From Clostridium sp. Ade.TY (lineage in GTDB: Bacteria; Bacillota; Clostridia; Clostridiales; Clostridiaceae), in NCBI RefSeq assembly GCF_000498355.1, contig NZ_AVSV01000016.1, positions 1-64,000 of the forward strand: a stretch of DNA of 64,000 nt, read 5' to 3'. The notes under the pieces were generated by a model. That model saw only the letters and a list, made by a program, of their open reading frames with translations, was not told the origin of the DNA and did not search any database. The translations under genes were made by a program, and so were the position numbers. Below are positions 1-11,280 of this stretch, piece by piece. How positions within the stretch are numbered: position 1 is the first letter of the stretch; every line of letters starts with the position of its first letter.

Positions 1-54
1 TTAATATCAATTTAATATAATTAAGTTAATAACTAAAATTATTTATGTAATTTT

Positions 55-82
55 TTTAGAAGATGATTAAATAGGATATAAT
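55..82 (+). promoter_or_regulatory. possible promoter of addBA
   Basis: A perfect TATAAT lies at 77-82, about 50 bases before the addB start, with a weak TTTAGA 16 bases upstream. The surrounding 134 bases are extremely AT-rich and hold no gene, so chance matches to the -10 box are likely. This is a tentative call. Confidence 0.3.
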
Positions 83-134
83 TAATATAAGATAATAGAA
101 TTAATATAAATTGAATTTTTAGGAGTAATTTTAT

Positions 135-3100
135 ATGGGAATAAGATTTATTTATGGGAGAGCAGGAAGCGGAAAAAGTAGATTTTGTTTAACACAAATT
201 AAAAAAAAGATAGAGGATAAAAAACAGAATAAGCTAATATTAATAGTTCCGGAGCAATATACTTTTCAGACTGAAAAAAAACTTCTAGAGTTAGTAGGTG
301 AAAAAGCTCTTTTAAGAACTCAAGTTTTAAGTTTTAAAAGAATGGCACAAGTTATTTCAGAGGAATGTGGAGGAAGAGTTCATCAAATAATGAGTGATGA
401 AGGTAAAAATATGCTTATTTATAAGTTGCTTCAAGAAAGGGGAGAAGAACTTAAATATTTTAATAAAATATCAAGACAGCAAGGTTTTATAGATATAGTT
501 TCTAAAACTTTAACTGAATTTAAGAAATATAATATTTCCAAGGAAATGTTATTACAAGGTGAGAAAGATACTGATGATGAGGAATTAAAAGAAAAATTAA
601 GTGATTTAATAGAGCTTTATAGTGAATATAATAATAGGATTGAATCAAATGTAATTGATAGTGATGATGAACTTACTATATTGGCTAAAAAGTTAAAGAA
701 TTGCAACATTTATGATGATGCAGAAGTTTGGATTGATGAATTTACTACTTTTACACCACAGCAGCTTGAAGTTATTAAAGAATTAGCTTTTAAGGCTAGA
801 AAAATAAATATAACACTTTGCATAGATGAAAGTGGAAATAATAAAAATTCGGATGTAACAGATATATTTAATGCTTTAAAAAATACTGAAAAAAGAATTC
901 TTAATCTTATGGAGGAAAACAATATTTCTTATTTAAGTCCTATAGATTTAAATAAAGAATATCCTTATAGATTTAAAGATAGTGAGGAACTTAAGCATAT
1001 AGAAAAACATTTTTTCACATATCCATTTAGGATATATAGTGGAAAAAATAAAGATGTAAGATTATATAAGGCAAATAATACTTATGATGAAGTTGATACT
1101 ATAGCAAAAGATATAATAAGACTTGTTAGAGATAAGGGATATAGATATAAAGATATCGCTGTTGTTTGTAGAAATATAGATTCTTATGAAAAAATAACAT
1201 CTGTTGTTTTTAATCAATATAATATACCTTATTTTTTAGATAAGAAGATTGAGGTTCTTAGTAATCCTTTAGTCATATTAATACTTTCAGCTTTTGAAGT
1301 GTTTATTCAAAATTGGTCTTATGAAAGTGTATTTAAATACTTAAAAAGTGGACTTATAAACATAGAAAGAGAATATATTGATATATTAGAAAATTATATA
1401 TTAGCTCATGGAATAAAAGGATTCAGGTGGACTACAGAAGAAGTTAATGATGGATATTTTGAAAGTGAAGATGTATATGAAAATAAGGATGAACTTCTTA
1501 TAAAAGAAATAATGGAAGAAGTTCGCGAGCCTTTAATTAATTTCCATAATAAAATCAAAGGAAAGAAAAATAAGAAGGTTAGAGAAATTTGTAGTGCTAT
1601 ATACGAATTACTAATAGAGCTTGATGTATTCAATAAAATTGATGAATGGATTGATGTATTCAATGAAGAAGGATTAGAGGGCAAGATAAGAGAGTATGAA
1701 CAAATACCTTCTATGGTAATGGAAATATTAGATCAAGCTGTTGATGTAATTGGGGATGAAGAAATATCTCCTAAAGATTTTTATAAAGTTTTAAATGCAG
1801 GTTTTCAAAGTAAAGAAATTGGTGTTATACCAGTTGCATTAGATCAAGTAAATATTGGTGATATAGCTAGAGTTAAGGGAAGGGACGTAAAGGCTCTATA
1901 TATAATTGGGGTTAATGATGGAGTGCTTCCATCAACTAATAAAGAAGAAGGAATATTATCCGATAGAGATAGAGAAATATTAAAAGAGATTGGAATAGAA
2001 CTTGCAGCAACAACTAAAGCAAGGGCGTTTGAAGAACAGTTTATGGTTTATACTGCGCTTACCATTGCTAGTAATTATATGATGGTTACTTATCCAATGG
2101 CAGATTTTGAAGGGAAGTCATTAAGACCTTCAATAATTATACCAAGATTAAAGAGAATACTTGCTAACTTAAAAGAAGAGAGCGACATATTTAATTATAT
2201 TGATAAATATGATGAGTTTAATAAGGTAACAACACCTATTCCAACATTTAATGAACTTATATTGGCTATTAGAATGCAAGCTGATAATGAAGAAATAGAT
2301 GATTACTGGAAAGAAGTATTTAGTTGGTATATAAATAATGAAGAGTTTAAGCAAAAGACAGAAATAATATTTAAGGGAATTGATTATTCAAATATTGGGG
2401 ATGAAATTCCAAGAGATAAAATAAGAAAGCTTTATGAAAATGATAATGGGAATTTAAGATTTAATGTATCAAGACTTGAAAAATATGCAGAATGTCCTTT
2501 TTCTTATTTTGTTCAATATGGACTTAAGGCTAAAGATAGAAAGATATATGAGTTTTCAGCACCAGATCTTGGATCTTTTATGCATGAGATATTAGATAAG
2601 TTTACTAATAAAGTTAAAAATGAAAAACTTTCATGGTCTGAATTAAATAAGGAAAAATGTAGAGATATAGTAAATGAACTTGTTGATATAAAACTTAAAG
2701 AGGATAAAAATTCTGTTTTAAATAGTACAAAAAGATATAAATATTTCACTGATAGATTTAAAAGGATTATTACTAAGTCAGTTTCAATAATTGCAGAACA
2801 AATGAAGAGAGGGGAGTTTGAGGTTTTTAAAAATGAGTTTGAGTTTGGATCTTCAGAAGGTGGAGAGCCTATAAAACTTGATTTGCCTACTGGTGAAAGA
2901 GTTTATTTAACTGGAAGAATTGATAGGATAGATACCTTAGATATGGATGGAAATATATATCTAAGAGTAATAGACTATAAGTCAGGATCTAAAAAGTTTG
3001 ACTTAACAGAACTTTATTATGGACTTCAAATTCAACTTTTAGTTTATTTAGATGCACTTATTAAAAATGCTGATTATATTTTAAATAAAGGAGTAATACC

Positions 3101-3593
3101 TGGTGCAATTCTTTATTTTAAAATTGATGATCCAATAATTAAAGGTAATAAAGAAATTGAAGAAAAAGAAATTCAAAAGCAAGTGTTAGATAAGCTTAAA
3201 ATGAATGGATTACTTTTAAAAGATGCTAAGCTTATAAGGGCAATGGATAATACAATGGAGACATATTCATTAATAATACCAGCTGGATTTAAAAAAGATG
3301 GTGATTTTTCAGCAAGAAGCTCTGTTGCAACAGAAGAACAATTTAATATATTAAGAGAATATGTAAATAATAAAATGATTGAACTTTGTACTGATATGTT
3401 AAGTGGAAAAATAAAAATAGAGCCTACAAAAAATAATCAAAGAGCTTATTGTGATTTCTGTGATTATTCATCTATATGTCAATTTGACACTAGTATAAAA
3501 GACAATAAGTATAAGCTTGTATTAAAGAAAAAAGATGATGATATATGGAATAAGATAGAGAAAAATGTTAATGGAGAGGAGGTTATAGAATAA
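135..3593 (+). CDS. addB: ATP-dependent helicase/deoxyribonuclease subunit B (AddB)
   Basis: AddB is the second nuclease and Chi-recognition subunit of AddAB, the Gram-positive counterpart of RecBCD that resects double-strand ends for RecA loading. The 1152 residues match the family length. A Walker A motif GRAGSGKS sits at residues 8-15. The four iron-sulfur cysteines of AddB are present as C787 and C1106-x2-C1109-x5-C1115, and the RecB-type nuclease motif with DYKSG precedes the C-terminal cysteines. The start is fixed by AGGAG nine bases upstream. The stop overlaps the addA start by one base (TAATG), so the two genes are translationally coupled, and a strong ribosome site for addA lies in the last codons. 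Assignment is secure. Confidence 0.97.
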   Translation: MGIRFIYGRAGSGKSRFCLTQIKKKIEDKKQNKLILIVPEQYTFQTEKKLLELVGEKALLRTQVLSFKRMAQVISEECGGRVHQIMSDEGKNMLIYKLLQERGEELKYFNKISRQQGFIDIVSKTLTEFKKYNISKEMLLQGEKDTDDEELKEKLSDLIELYSEYNNRIESNVIDSDDELTILAKKLKNCNIYDDAEVWIDEFTTFTPQQLEVIKELAFKARKINITLCIDESGNNKNSDVTDIFNALKNTEKRILNLMEENNISYLSPIDLNKEYPYRFKDSEELKHIEKHFFTYPFRIYSGKNKDVRLYKANNTYDEVDTIAKDIIRLVRDKGYRYKDIAVVCRNIDSYEKITSVVFNQYNIPYFLDKKIEVLSNPLVILILSAFEVFIQNWSYESVFKYLKSGLINIEREYIDILENYILAHGIKGFRWTTEEVNDGYFESEDVYENKDELLIKEIMEEVREPLINFHNKIKGKKNKKVREICSAIYELLIELDVFNKIDEWIDVFNEEGLEGKIREYEQIPSMVMEILDQAVDVIGDEEISPKDFYKVLNAGFQSKEIGVIPVALDQVNIGDIARVKGRDVKALYIIGVNDGVLPSTNKEEGILSDRDREILKEIGIELAATTKARAFEEQFMVYTALTIASNYMMVTYPMADFEGKSLRPSIIIPRLKRILANLKEESDIFNYIDKYDEFNKVTTPIPTFNELILAIRMQADNEEIDDYWKEVFSWYINNEEFKQKTEIIFKGIDYSNIGDEIPRDKIRKLYENDNGNLRFNVSRLEKYAECPFSYFVQYGLKAKDRKIYEFSAPDLGSFMHEILDKFTNKVKNEKLSWSELNKEKCRDIVNELVDIKLKEDKNSVLNSTKRYKYFTDRFKRIITKSVSIIAEQMKRGEFEVFKNEFEFGSSEGGEPIKLDLPTGERVYLTGRIDRIDTLDMDGNIYLRVIDYKSGSKKFDLTELYYGLQIQLLVYLDALIKNADYILNKGVIPGAILYFKIDDPIIKGNKEIEEKEIQKQVLDKLKMNGLLLKDAKLIRAMDNTMETYSLIIPAGFKKDGDFSARSSVATEEQFNILREYVNNKMIELCTDMLSGKIKIEPTKNNQRAYCDFCDYSSICQFDTSIKDNKYKLVLKKKDDDIWNKIEKNVNGEEVIE

Positions 3594-6500
3594 TGGGAGA
3601 AACTAAATGGACTAAAGAACAACTTGAAGCTATTGATACTAGAAAATGTAACCTTTTAGTTGCAGCGGCAGCAGGATCAGGTAAGACTGCTGTTTTAGTA
3701 GAAAGAATAATAAAAATTGTTACAGATAATAATAATCCAGTAGATATAGATAGACTCTTAGTTGTTACTTTTACAAATGCAGCAGCAGCTGAGATGAGAG
3801 AAAGAATAGCAGCTGCAATAACAAAAGAACTTGAGAGAAATCCAAGTTCAACTAATCTTCAAAAGCAATTAACCTTATTAAGTAGGGCAAATATAACTAC
3901 AATGCATTCATTTTGCCTAGATGTTATAAAAAATAATTTTCATACTATAGATTTAGATCCATCTTTTAGAATTGGTGATGAGACAGAAGGAACTTTATTA
4001 AAAAATGAGATAATAGAAGATTTGTTTGAAGATTTATATGAAAATGATGATAAAGAATTTTTAAAATTAGTTGAAGCTTATGGTGGAAGTAAAGATGATC
4101 AAAAGCTTAAAGATATTATTTTAAACCTTTATAGATTTTCAATGAGTGGTCCTTGGCCAGAAAAGTGGCTTAAAGATAAATCAGAAGATTTCAATATAAA
4201 TACAATTTATGATTTAAATGATACAGAATGGGTTCAAGTATTAAAAAGTGATATATCAATGGAAGTTGATAGTTTTATTAATATGTATCACAATGCAATA
4301 GATATAATATCAAGCACAGAAGGAATAGAAGCATATTTAGAAGTATTTAATGATGAGTTATCTGGACTTATAAGTTTAAAGGCTGCTTTAAATAATGGAC
4401 TTACTGAAATATATAATTCAATTTCTAAAATATCATTTGGAAGGCTTAAGTCTATACGAAAAAATAATGTTAGTGATCCTGATGCACAAGAGTTTGTTAA
4501 GGGAATTAGAGATCAAGTTAAGAAAAAAATAAATGGATTAAAAGAAGATATATTTTCAATGAATCCTGAAGAAATGTTATATGGGATACAATCATCATAT
4601 CCTTTTATGAAGAAGTTATCGGATATAACATTAGAATTTTCTAAGAGATTCAGTGATAAAAAAAGAGATAAGAATATGTTAGATTTTAATGATTTAGAAC
4701 ATTTAGCACTTAAAATCCTTATTAATGATGAAAATGGAAATATAGAACCTTCAAAAGTGGCTTTAAAGTTTAGGGAGTTTTTTGATGAGGTATTGGTTGA
4801 TGAATATCAAGACTCAAATAATGTCCAAGAGGCTATAATAAACTTAGTATCAAGAAAAAATACAAATAATCCAAATGTATTTATGGTTGGAGATGTAAAA
4901 CAAAGTATATATAGATTTAGACAAGCAAAGCCAGAGTTATTCTTAGAAAAATATAATACTTACTCAAAAGAAAAAGGAACGGAAAATAGAGTAATTCAAT
5001 TATATAAGAATTTTAGAAGTAGAGAAGAAATTATAAATGGAGTTAACTTTATATTTAAGCAAGTTATGTCAAATGCTGTTGGAGAACTTGAATATACTGA
5101 TGATGAAGCTTTAAATTTGGGTGCTAATTTTAAAGAAGTAAAAGAAATGGGGGCATATGTAGGTGGACCTATAGAACTTCATATATTAGATAAAAATGAA
5201 AAGTTAGAAGAAATAGATTTAAGTGAAGAAGAGGATATAGATGCAATAAATCTTGAAGCAAAGGTTGTCTCTAAAAGAATAGCTGAACTTATGTCTGATT
5301 CTAATAAAGAAAAATTTAGAGTTTTAGATAAGGAAACAGGAGAATATAGACCACTTAAGTATAAAGATATAGTAATACTATTAAGAGCGACTAAAAATTG
5401 GTCAGAAATATTTTTGGATGAACTTGGTCTTGAAGGTATACCAGTTTATGCTGATACTGGATCTGGATATTTTGAATCAATTGAAATAAGAACTATAATG
5501 TCTCTTTTAAAAGTTATAGATAATCCACTTCAAGATGTACCTATGATAGCTATTTTAAAATCTCCTTTTATGGGTTTTACAGCAGAAGAACTTGGAGATA
5601 TTAGAATGGTTAATAAAGAAAAATATTTTTATGAAAATATAATTCAAGTTATTAACGAGGATACTAATGTGTCTTGTGAGTTAAAAGAAAAGTGTAAGAT
5701 GGTAGTTTCTTTAATAAATAAATGGAGAGATAAATCTTTATATATGCCAATTGATGAATTTATTTGGTATTTATATATGGATACATCTTATTATGGATAT
5801 GTTGGAGCAATGCCAAATGGAGTATTAAGACAAGCAAATTTAAAAATATTATTCCAACGTGCTAAGCAATATGAACAGACTAGTTTTAAAGGTTTATTTA
5901 ATTTCATAAATTTTATAAATAAACTTAGAAAATCTTCAGGTGATATGGGAAGTGCGAAAGTACTTGGAGAAAATGAAGATGTTGTTAGAATAATGAGTAT
6001 TCATAAAAGTAAGGGATTAGAATTTCCAGTTGTATTTTTATCTGGAAGTGGAAAACAATTTAATTTAATGGATTTAAGTAATAGTATATTACATCATGAT
6101 GACTTAGGTTTTGGTCCTGAATATGTAGATTTAGAAAAAAGAATAAGTTATAGTACTTTACCTAAAGATGCTATAAAGAAAAAAATAAGGCTTGAAACAT
6201 TATCAGAGGAAATGAGAATATTATATGTTGCATTTACTAGAGCAAAAGAAAAACTTATTATAACTGGAAGTGTAAATAATATAGATAAGACTGTGGAAAA
6301 GTGGGTTAATGCAGCAAGTATAGAAAAAGAAAATATAGCAGCTTCAGAAGTATTAAAAGGTAAGTCTTATTTAGATTGGGTTGGAATGGCACTTTGTCAA
6401 CATAAAGATGGTGAAGTATTAAGAGAAAAAGTTTCAGCATTTAATGATATAGCAAAAGATGATTTATCCACATGGGATATTAAAATATGGAGTAAAACTG

Positions 6501-7306
6501 ACTTTGTTGTGGATAAAAAAATAGAGGCTGTGGATGAAATTTCTGTGGATAAAAATTTATTTATAGATTCGAAAGCAGAAACTGTGGATAAAGAAATAGA
6601 AAGAAGACTTGGTTATAATTATAAGTTTAATGAATTAACAACTTTGAAAAGTAATTTTTCAGTTTCAGATTTAAAAAAGAACAATTATGAAGAATTTGAG
6701 GAAAACAATAGTGAGAAATTATTTAGTGAAAAGATTCTAATAAAACCAAGATTTCTTCAGGAAGAAAAGGGATTATCAGGTGCAGAAAGAGGAACTGCTA
6801 TGCATTTTGTTATGCAAAAAATAGATTATGATAGAGTTAGTTCTATAAAAGAAATAAAAGATCAGTTGGAAGAAATGGTCGATAATGAGTTAATTACAGA
6901 AGAAGAATTTAAGATAATAAATCCATTTAAAGTATTAAACTTTTTTAAAAGTGATATAGGAATTAGACTTTTGAAGGTTTATAGAGAAGGTGGAGTTGTT
7001 CATAGGGAATTGCAATTTTATACAAATGTGAAAGTAACTGAAGTTAATAATAATATATCAAAGGAATTAAAAAATGAAGAAGTAAGACTTCAGGGTATAA
7101 TTGATCTTTTCTTTGAGGAAAATGGAGAAATAATTTTAGTTGATTATAAGACAGATTATATAGAAGAAAATGCTGAAGAAGAGATGAATAAAAAATATAA
7201 AATACAATTGGATTATTATACTGATGCATTGGAGAAAATAACAGGTAAAAAAGTTATAAGTAGGTATTTGTATTTATTTTATTTAGAAAAAGAATTGGAG
7301 ATATAA
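3593..7306 (+). CDS. addA: ATP-dependent helicase/nuclease subunit A (AddA)
   Basis: AddA is the UvrD-type helicase and nuclease subunit that works with AddB at double-strand breaks. It has 1237 residues, the usual length. A Walker A motif AAAAGSGKT lies near residues 24-32, helicase motif II DEYQDSN near 403, motif VI around [14 protein letters not shown], and the C-terminal nuclease signature GIIDL followed by DYKTD near residue 1184. Residues about 957-1000, between the helicase core and the nuclease domain, form a charged, VDK-rich stretch. The DNA encoding it carries four perfect DnaA boxes (separate entry), which is unusual for coding sequence. The gene overlaps addB by one base. Confidence 0.97.
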   Translation: MGETKWTKEQLEAIDTRKCNLLVAAAAGSGKTAVLVERIIKIVTDNNNPVDIDRLLVVTFTNAAAAEMRERIAAAITKELERNPSSTNLQKQLTLLSRANITTMHSFCLDVIKNNFHTIDLDPSFRIGDETEGTLLKNEIIEDLFEDLYENDDKEFLKLVEAYGGSKDDQKLKDIILNLYRFSMSGPWPEKWLKDKSEDFNINTIYDLNDTEWVQVLKSDISMEVDSFINMYHNAIDIISSTEGIEAYLEVFNDELSGLISLKAALNNGLTEIYNSISKISFGRLKSIRKNNVSDPDAQEFVKGIRDQVKKKINGLKEDIFSMNPEEMLYGIQSSYPFMKKLSDITLEFSKRFSDKKRDKNMLDFNDLEHLALKILINDENGNIEPSKVALKFREFFDEVLVDEYQDSNNVQEAIINLVSRKNTNNPNVFMVGDVKQSIYRFRQAKPELFLEKYNTYSKEKGTENRVIQLYKNFRSREEIINGVNFIFKQVMSNAVGELEYTDDEALNLGANFKEVKEMGAYVGGPIELHILDKNEKLEEIDLSEEEDIDAINLEAKVVSKRIAELMSDSNKEKFRVLDKETGEYRPLKYKDIVILLRATKNWSEIFLDELGLEGIPVYADTGSGYFESIEIRTIMSLLKVIDNPLQDVPMIAILKSPFMGFTAEELGDIRMVNKEKYFYENIIQVINEDTNVSCELKEKCKMVVSLINKWRDKSLYMPIDEFIWYLYMDTSYYGYVGAMPNGVLRQANLKILFQRAKQYEQTSFKGLFNFINFINKLRKSSGDMGSAKVLGENEDVVRIMSIHKSKGLEFPVVFLSGSGKQFNLMDLSNSILHHDDLGFGPEYVDLEKRISYSTLPKDAIKKKIRLETLSEEMRILYVAFTRAKEKLIITGSVNNIDKTVEKWVNAASIEKENIAASEVLKGKSYLDWVGMALCQHKDGEVLREKVSAFNDIAKDDLSTWDIKIWSKTDFVVDKKIEAVDEISVDKNLFIDSKAETVDKEIERRLGYNYKFNELTTLKSNFSVSDLKKNNYEEFEENNSEKLFSEKILIKPRFLQEEKGLSGAERGTAMHFVMQKIDYDRVSSIKEIKDQLEEMVDNELITEEEFKIINPFKVLNFFKSDIGIRLLKVYREGGVVHRELQFYTNVKVTEVNNNISKELKNEEVRLQGIIDLFFEENGEIILVDYKTDYIEENAEEEMNKKYKIQLDYYTDALEKITGKKVISRYLYLFYLEKELEI
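6464..6591. promoter_or_regulatory. DnaA-box cluster inside addA
   Basis: Four perfect copies of the DnaA box TTATCCACA occur here. One reads forward at 6464-6472. Three read in reverse as TGTGGATAA at 6508-6516, 6544-6552 and 6583-6591. A one-mismatch copy TGTGGATGA lies at 6529-6537, and TGTGGAAAA at 6292-6300. In this base composition roughly one perfect copy is expected per window by chance. The reverse boxes are all written as GTG-GAT codons, although valine is mostly GTT or GTA elsewhere in the gene. A binding or titration site for DnaA is inferred, not shown. Confidence 0.6.
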
Positions 7307-7338
7307 AATATATAAAAGAGTAATCTTTTATATATTTT
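7305..7338 (+). terminator. AT-only hairpin at the end of addA
   Basis: A 15-base-pair inverted repeat with a GTAA loop begins inside the addA stop codon. The stem is almost entirely A-T and there is no following run of T, so termination would be weak. It may instead protect the mRNA 3' end. Confidence 0.4.
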
Positions 7339-7508
7339 ATGCTTAGTTTTACAATAAATAAAAGTATGATATATTATATATGATTATATTTTATAAATAT
7401 AGTAATATCTTCAAAAAAATATATAGTTTAAATAAAATTTTTTCAATAAGTTAAATTTATGTATTAGTACTTACGAAAAATAAAATTTAAATAGGAAGGA
7501 TAAATGAC

Positions 7509-8507
7509 ATGAAAAAATTATCGATAATAATACCTATGTATAATGAGGAAGAGTCATTGCCTCATCTTTATGAAAGATTAATAAAGTTAGCTGATAGTAT
7601 ACCAGATTATAAATTAGAATTTTTATTTGTAAATGATGGAAGTAAGGATAGTTCATTAGATATAGTAAGATCATATAGAGTTAATGATAAAAGAGTTTGT
7701 TACTTAAATCTATCAAGAAACTTTGGTAAGGAAGTTGCTATGGGAGCTGCTTTTGACTATGTTACGGGGGATGCTGTGGCTATAATAGATGCAGATCTTC
7801 AAGATCCGCCAGAACTTATAATTGAAATGATAAAGTATTTTGAAGAAGGCTATGATGATGTATATGCAAAAAGAAGAAGTAGAAAAGGAGAAACATTCCT
7901 TAAGAAGTTTACATCAAAAATGTTTTATAGAATGTTACAGTCAGTGTCTAGAGTCCCAATTCAAGAAGATACAGGTGATTTTAGATTATTAAGTAGACGT
8001 GCAGTAGAAGCATTGAAGGTATTTCCTGAAAAGCAAAGATATACAAAAGGAATGTTTAGTTTAATTGGATTCAAGAAAAAAGCAATAGAATTTGATAGGG
8101 ATCCAAGAGTTGCAGGAGAAACAAAGTGGAACTATTTAAAATTAATAGACTTAGCAGTTGAAGGAATAACTTCATTCACAACAGCTCCACTTAGAGTTTC
8201 AACTATTGTTGGTGGAATAATTGCATTTGGAGCATTTTTATATATGATATTTACAGTTATAAAGACTTTAATTACTGGTATAGATGTACCAGGATATTCT
8301 AGTTTAATATGCGTAATGTTATTAATGGGAGGAATACAACTTATATTTTTAGGAGTAATTGGTGAATATCTAGGAAGAGTGTTTATAGAAGTAAAAAGAA
8401 GACCATTATATTTTATCGATGAATACTCAGGAACTGATGAGGATGAAGAAGTTATTAGAAATGAAATAACTAAGAACTTTGATACAGTGGGAAAAATTGA
8501 TATATAA
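7509..8507 (+). CDS. family 2 glycosyltransferase, CsbB/GtrB type
   Basis: This is a membrane-anchored GT2 enzyme that loads a sugar from a nucleotide donor onto undecaprenyl phosphate. The GT-A domain begins with IIPMYNEEES, contains the metal-binding DAD followed by LQDPPEL near residue 97, and two membrane segments lie near residues 230-255 and 265-290, the layout of CsbB, GtrB and DPM1-like proteins. The 332 residues fit the family. A YfhO-family gene follows after 15 bases. In Bacillus subtilis CsbB and YfhO act with the flippase GtcA to glycosylate lipoteichoic acid. No GtcA-like gene is visible here. The acceptor polymer in this organism is inferred. Confidence 0.85.
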   Translation: MKKLSIIIPMYNEEESLPHLYERLIKLADSIPDYKLEFLFVNDGSKDSSLDIVRSYRVNDKRVCYLNLSRNFGKEVAMGAAFDYVTGDAVAIIDADLQDPPELIIEMIKYFEEGYDDVYAKRRSRKGETFLKKFTSKMFYRMLQSVSRVPIQEDTGDFRLLSRRAVEALKVFPEKQRYTKGMFSLIGFKKKAIEFDRDPRVAGETKWNYLKLIDLAVEGITSFTTAPLRVSTIVGGIIAFGAFLYMIFTVIKTLITGIDVPGYSSLICVMLLMGGIQLIFLGVIGEYLGRVFIEVKRRPLYFIDEYSGTDEDEEVIRNEITKNFDTVGKIDI

Positions 8508-8522
8508 ACTAGGAGAATAAAC

Positions 8523-11237
8523 ATGAAAATTTTTAATAAAATAAAAAAATCGCCAGTATTCATATATACTATAGTATTTTTTATAGTATTTTCATTATTT
8601 TATTTAATGTTCATTAAAAACAATAAATCATTAATTTGGGATGCTGATGGAATAAGACAACATTATTCGATTTTGTATAACTTTAATGAAACAATAAGAA
8701 ATTTTATTAAAAATCCAGGGGCTGGGTTTCCTGAATGGTCATGGACAATAGGATATGGAAATGATTTAATGGCAACATATTCATACTATGTTTTAGGAGA
8801 CTTATTTGATTACATATCATTATTATTTCCGTTAAATAAATTAGAGTTAGTTTTTAATTTATTAATTTTAATAAGATTATATTGTGTTGGAATAGCATTC
8901 ATATTATATGCTAAAAAGATGAAGTTTTCTAAATATGCTTCAATTTTAGGTAGTATTTCATATGCATTTTCAGGATTTATTTTTATGTCAGCAATTAAGC
9001 ATCCATATTTTATAAATCCATTAATTATATTACCTTTAGCATTTATATGTATAGAAAATGTACTTCAAAATAGAAAAAAATATATGTTTTCAATAATTGT
9101 TGCAATAGCTATGATTTCAAATTTTTATTTTTTCTATATGATTGCAATAATTAGTTTGATATATGCATTTTTAAGGTATGTTGAATTATACAAAAAGGAA
9201 GGATTAAAATTCTGGAAGTATTTATTGAATTTAATTATATATTTTGCAATTGGATTATTGATTTCCGGAATTGTTTTAGCACCAACATTATATACAATAC
9301 TTAATTCTTCAAGATTAGCTAATGAAAGCAGTCAAGCAAGTATGATATTGTATCCAATTTCATATTATTTAAATTTGATTTATGGATCTATATCAGGGGG
9401 AAGTTATCCATTTTGGGTTGTTTTAGTATTCCCTATATTAACAATTATTTTATTACCAATTGCTTTTAGAAATAGAAAAGAATATAAAACATACTTTTAT
9501 ATGATAATTATATTTTCTGTGATGTTGCTTTTCCCAATAGTTGGGAAGGCGATGAATGGATTTTTATCTATATCAAATAGATGGACGTTTGCTTTTGCAT
9601 TTATGGCAAGTGTAATTATAAGTGTTGGATATGATAATATAAAGAATATTTGTAAAAAAGATATTTTTTGGATGATTGCTATAATAATATTTTATATATT
9701 ATTTGGATTAATACAATTTAAATTTACTGATTTTAAAAATAATATGTTACCTAGTATCATTATTGGTATTATTATTGTTGGAATAATAATATACAATTAT
9801 AAGAATAAAGGTACTATAAATAATAAATGGATGTTTATTTATATTTTAATTTTACTTTCAGCAAATATAGTAATTAATAATTATTATAGGTATAATCCTA
9901 ATGATGATAATTATATAGGACAATTTATGCAAAAAGGTAAAGCGTTGAATTATTATAAAAAATCATTTGATGGAGCTGAAAAATATATTAAAAAAAATGA
10001 TAAAAGCTTTTATAGAATAGCTAAAGCAGATAATATTTCTCGTAATAATACTAGAAATAATTCTTTAGTTTTAAATTATAATGGAATAGATTCATATTTA
10101 TCAGTTAATAATTCAAATTTATCAGAATTTGCTAATACTTTAAATAATAGATCATTTACACCAAATAGTCCTATTATTAATTTCGATAATAGAGCTTTAG
10201 TTAGTAATATAATGGGAGTTAAATACTATATAGGAAAGTCATCAAAAAATCCACATTTTGATCCATCAATTAAAAAAATTAAGGATGTTGGAAAATTTTC
10301 TGTATATGAAAAGGAAAATGGACTTCCGTTTGGTTATGTTTATAGTAATATACTGGATGAAAATAAATTTGATTTATTTAATGGATTAGAAAAAGAAGAA
10401 TCTTTAGTTTATGCAGCAGCGATATCTTCTAAATATGCTAAGAGCAATATAAATAATATAAATACAAAGATAAATAATATAAATTTTGACACCAAAAGCA
10501 GTACAGCAAATATTAAGAAAAATGAAATAGTAGTTACTAAGGCTAATCAAAAAGTAATTCTTAATATAAAAAATAATACTATTCCAGCTGGTGAATTATT
10601 TGTAAATTTAGGTAATTTAAAATATGTACCTAAAAATAAAGAGATTAAATTAGATAATATCGGTAAATATGATGCATTTAAGTTAAAAGCATCATATAAA
10701 GATATAAGTAAAACATTTGATCAACGTGGATCATTAGATGGATCAGATTCATTTACTATGGATGCTACTTTAATTAATTTAGGATATTATAAAGAAGAGT
10801 CAAATAATGGTCAAAAAATTATTTTAACTTTTGATAAACCAGGAAAATATACTTTTGATTCATTAAATGTATTTAGTATGCCAGTTGAAGAATATAATAA
10901 TGAAATTAATAAGCTTAAAGAGAATTCTATGAAGATAGATAATATCTTAAATGACAAAGTAATAGGGACTATAGATTCAAAGGTGGATGGTGTGATTACA
11001 TTCCAAATTCCTTATTCTAAAGGTTGGACTTTAAAAATAGATGGAAAAGAAACAAATACTTTCCCTGTAAATAAAGCATTTTTAGGAGCAAACTTAAATA
11101 AGGGAAATCATAGTATAGAATTAACTTACAGAACTCCATTTTTAAGAATAGGATTAGTTTGTAGTTTTGTAGGAATAATAATTCTTATAGCTATATCTTT
11201 ATTAGGTAAAAAGAGTATAAATAAAAAAATAAAATGA
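8523..11237 (+). CDS. YfhO-family multi-pass membrane glycosyltransferase
   Basis: This 904-residue protein has a first membrane segment near residues 12-30, about twelve hydrophobic segments in the first 430 residues, a large extracytoplasmic domain from about 440 to 870, and one last membrane segment before a lysine-rich tail. That is the architecture of YfhO proteins, which are GT-C-like enzymes thought to move a lipid-linked sugar onto lipoteichoic acid outside the membrane. It sits 15 bases after the CsbB-type gene, with AGGAG upstream, so the two form an operon. The sugar and acceptor cannot be read from sequence. Confidence 0.8.
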   Translation: MKIFNKIKKSPVFIYTIVFFIVFSLFYLMFIKNNKSLIWDADGIRQHYSILYNFNETIRNFIKNPGAGFPEWSWTIGYGNDLMATYSYYVLGDLFDYISLLFPLNKLELVFNLLILIRLYCVGIAFILYAKKMKFSKYASILGSISYAFSGFIFMSAIKHPYFINPLIILPLAFICIENVLQNRKKYMFSIIVAIAMISNFYFFYMIAIISLIYAFLRYVELYKKEGLKFWKYLLNLIIYFAIGLLISGIVLAPTLYTILNSSRLANESSQASMILYPISYYLNLIYGSISGGSYPFWVVLVFPILTIILLPIAFRNRKEYKTYFYMIIIFSVMLLFPIVGKAMNGFLSISNRWTFAFAFMASVIISVGYDNIKNICKKDIFWMIAIIIFYILFGLIQFKFTDFKNNMLPSIIIGIIIVGIIIYNYKNKGTINNKWMFIYILILLSANIVINNYYRYNPNDDNYIGQFMQKGKALNYYKKSFDGAEKYIKKNDKSFYRIAKADNISRNNTRNNSLVLNYNGIDSYLSVNNSNLSEFANTLNNRSFTPNSPIINFDNRALVSNIMGVKYYIGKSSKNPHFDPSIKKIKDVGKFSVYEKENGLPFGYVYSNILDENKFDLFNGLEKEESLVYAAAISSKYAKSNINNINTKINNINFDTKSSTANIKKNEIVVTKANQKVILNIKNNTIPAGELFVNLGNLKYVPKNKEIKLDNIGKYDAFKLKASYKDISKTFDQRGSLDGSDSFTMDATLINLGYYKEESNNGQKIILTFDKPGKYTFDSLNVFSMPVEEYNNEINKLKENSMKIDNILNDKVIGTIDSKVDGVITFQIPYSKGWTLKIDGKETNTFPVNKAFLGANLNKGNHSIELTYRTPFLRIGLVCSFVGIIILIAISLLGKKSINKKIK

Positions 11238-11248
11238 TAAATATTAAT

Positions 11249-11280
11249 AAAAAAGGTTAAATATATATTTAACCTTTTTT
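11249..11280. terminator. bidirectional terminator between yfhO-like gene and cca
   Basis: A 16-base-pair perfect inverted repeat (arms start AAAAAAGGTTAAATAT) is flanked by T runs on both strands, so it can end the convergent transcripts of the YfhO-like gene and cca. It overlaps the last codons of cca. Confidence 0.85.
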
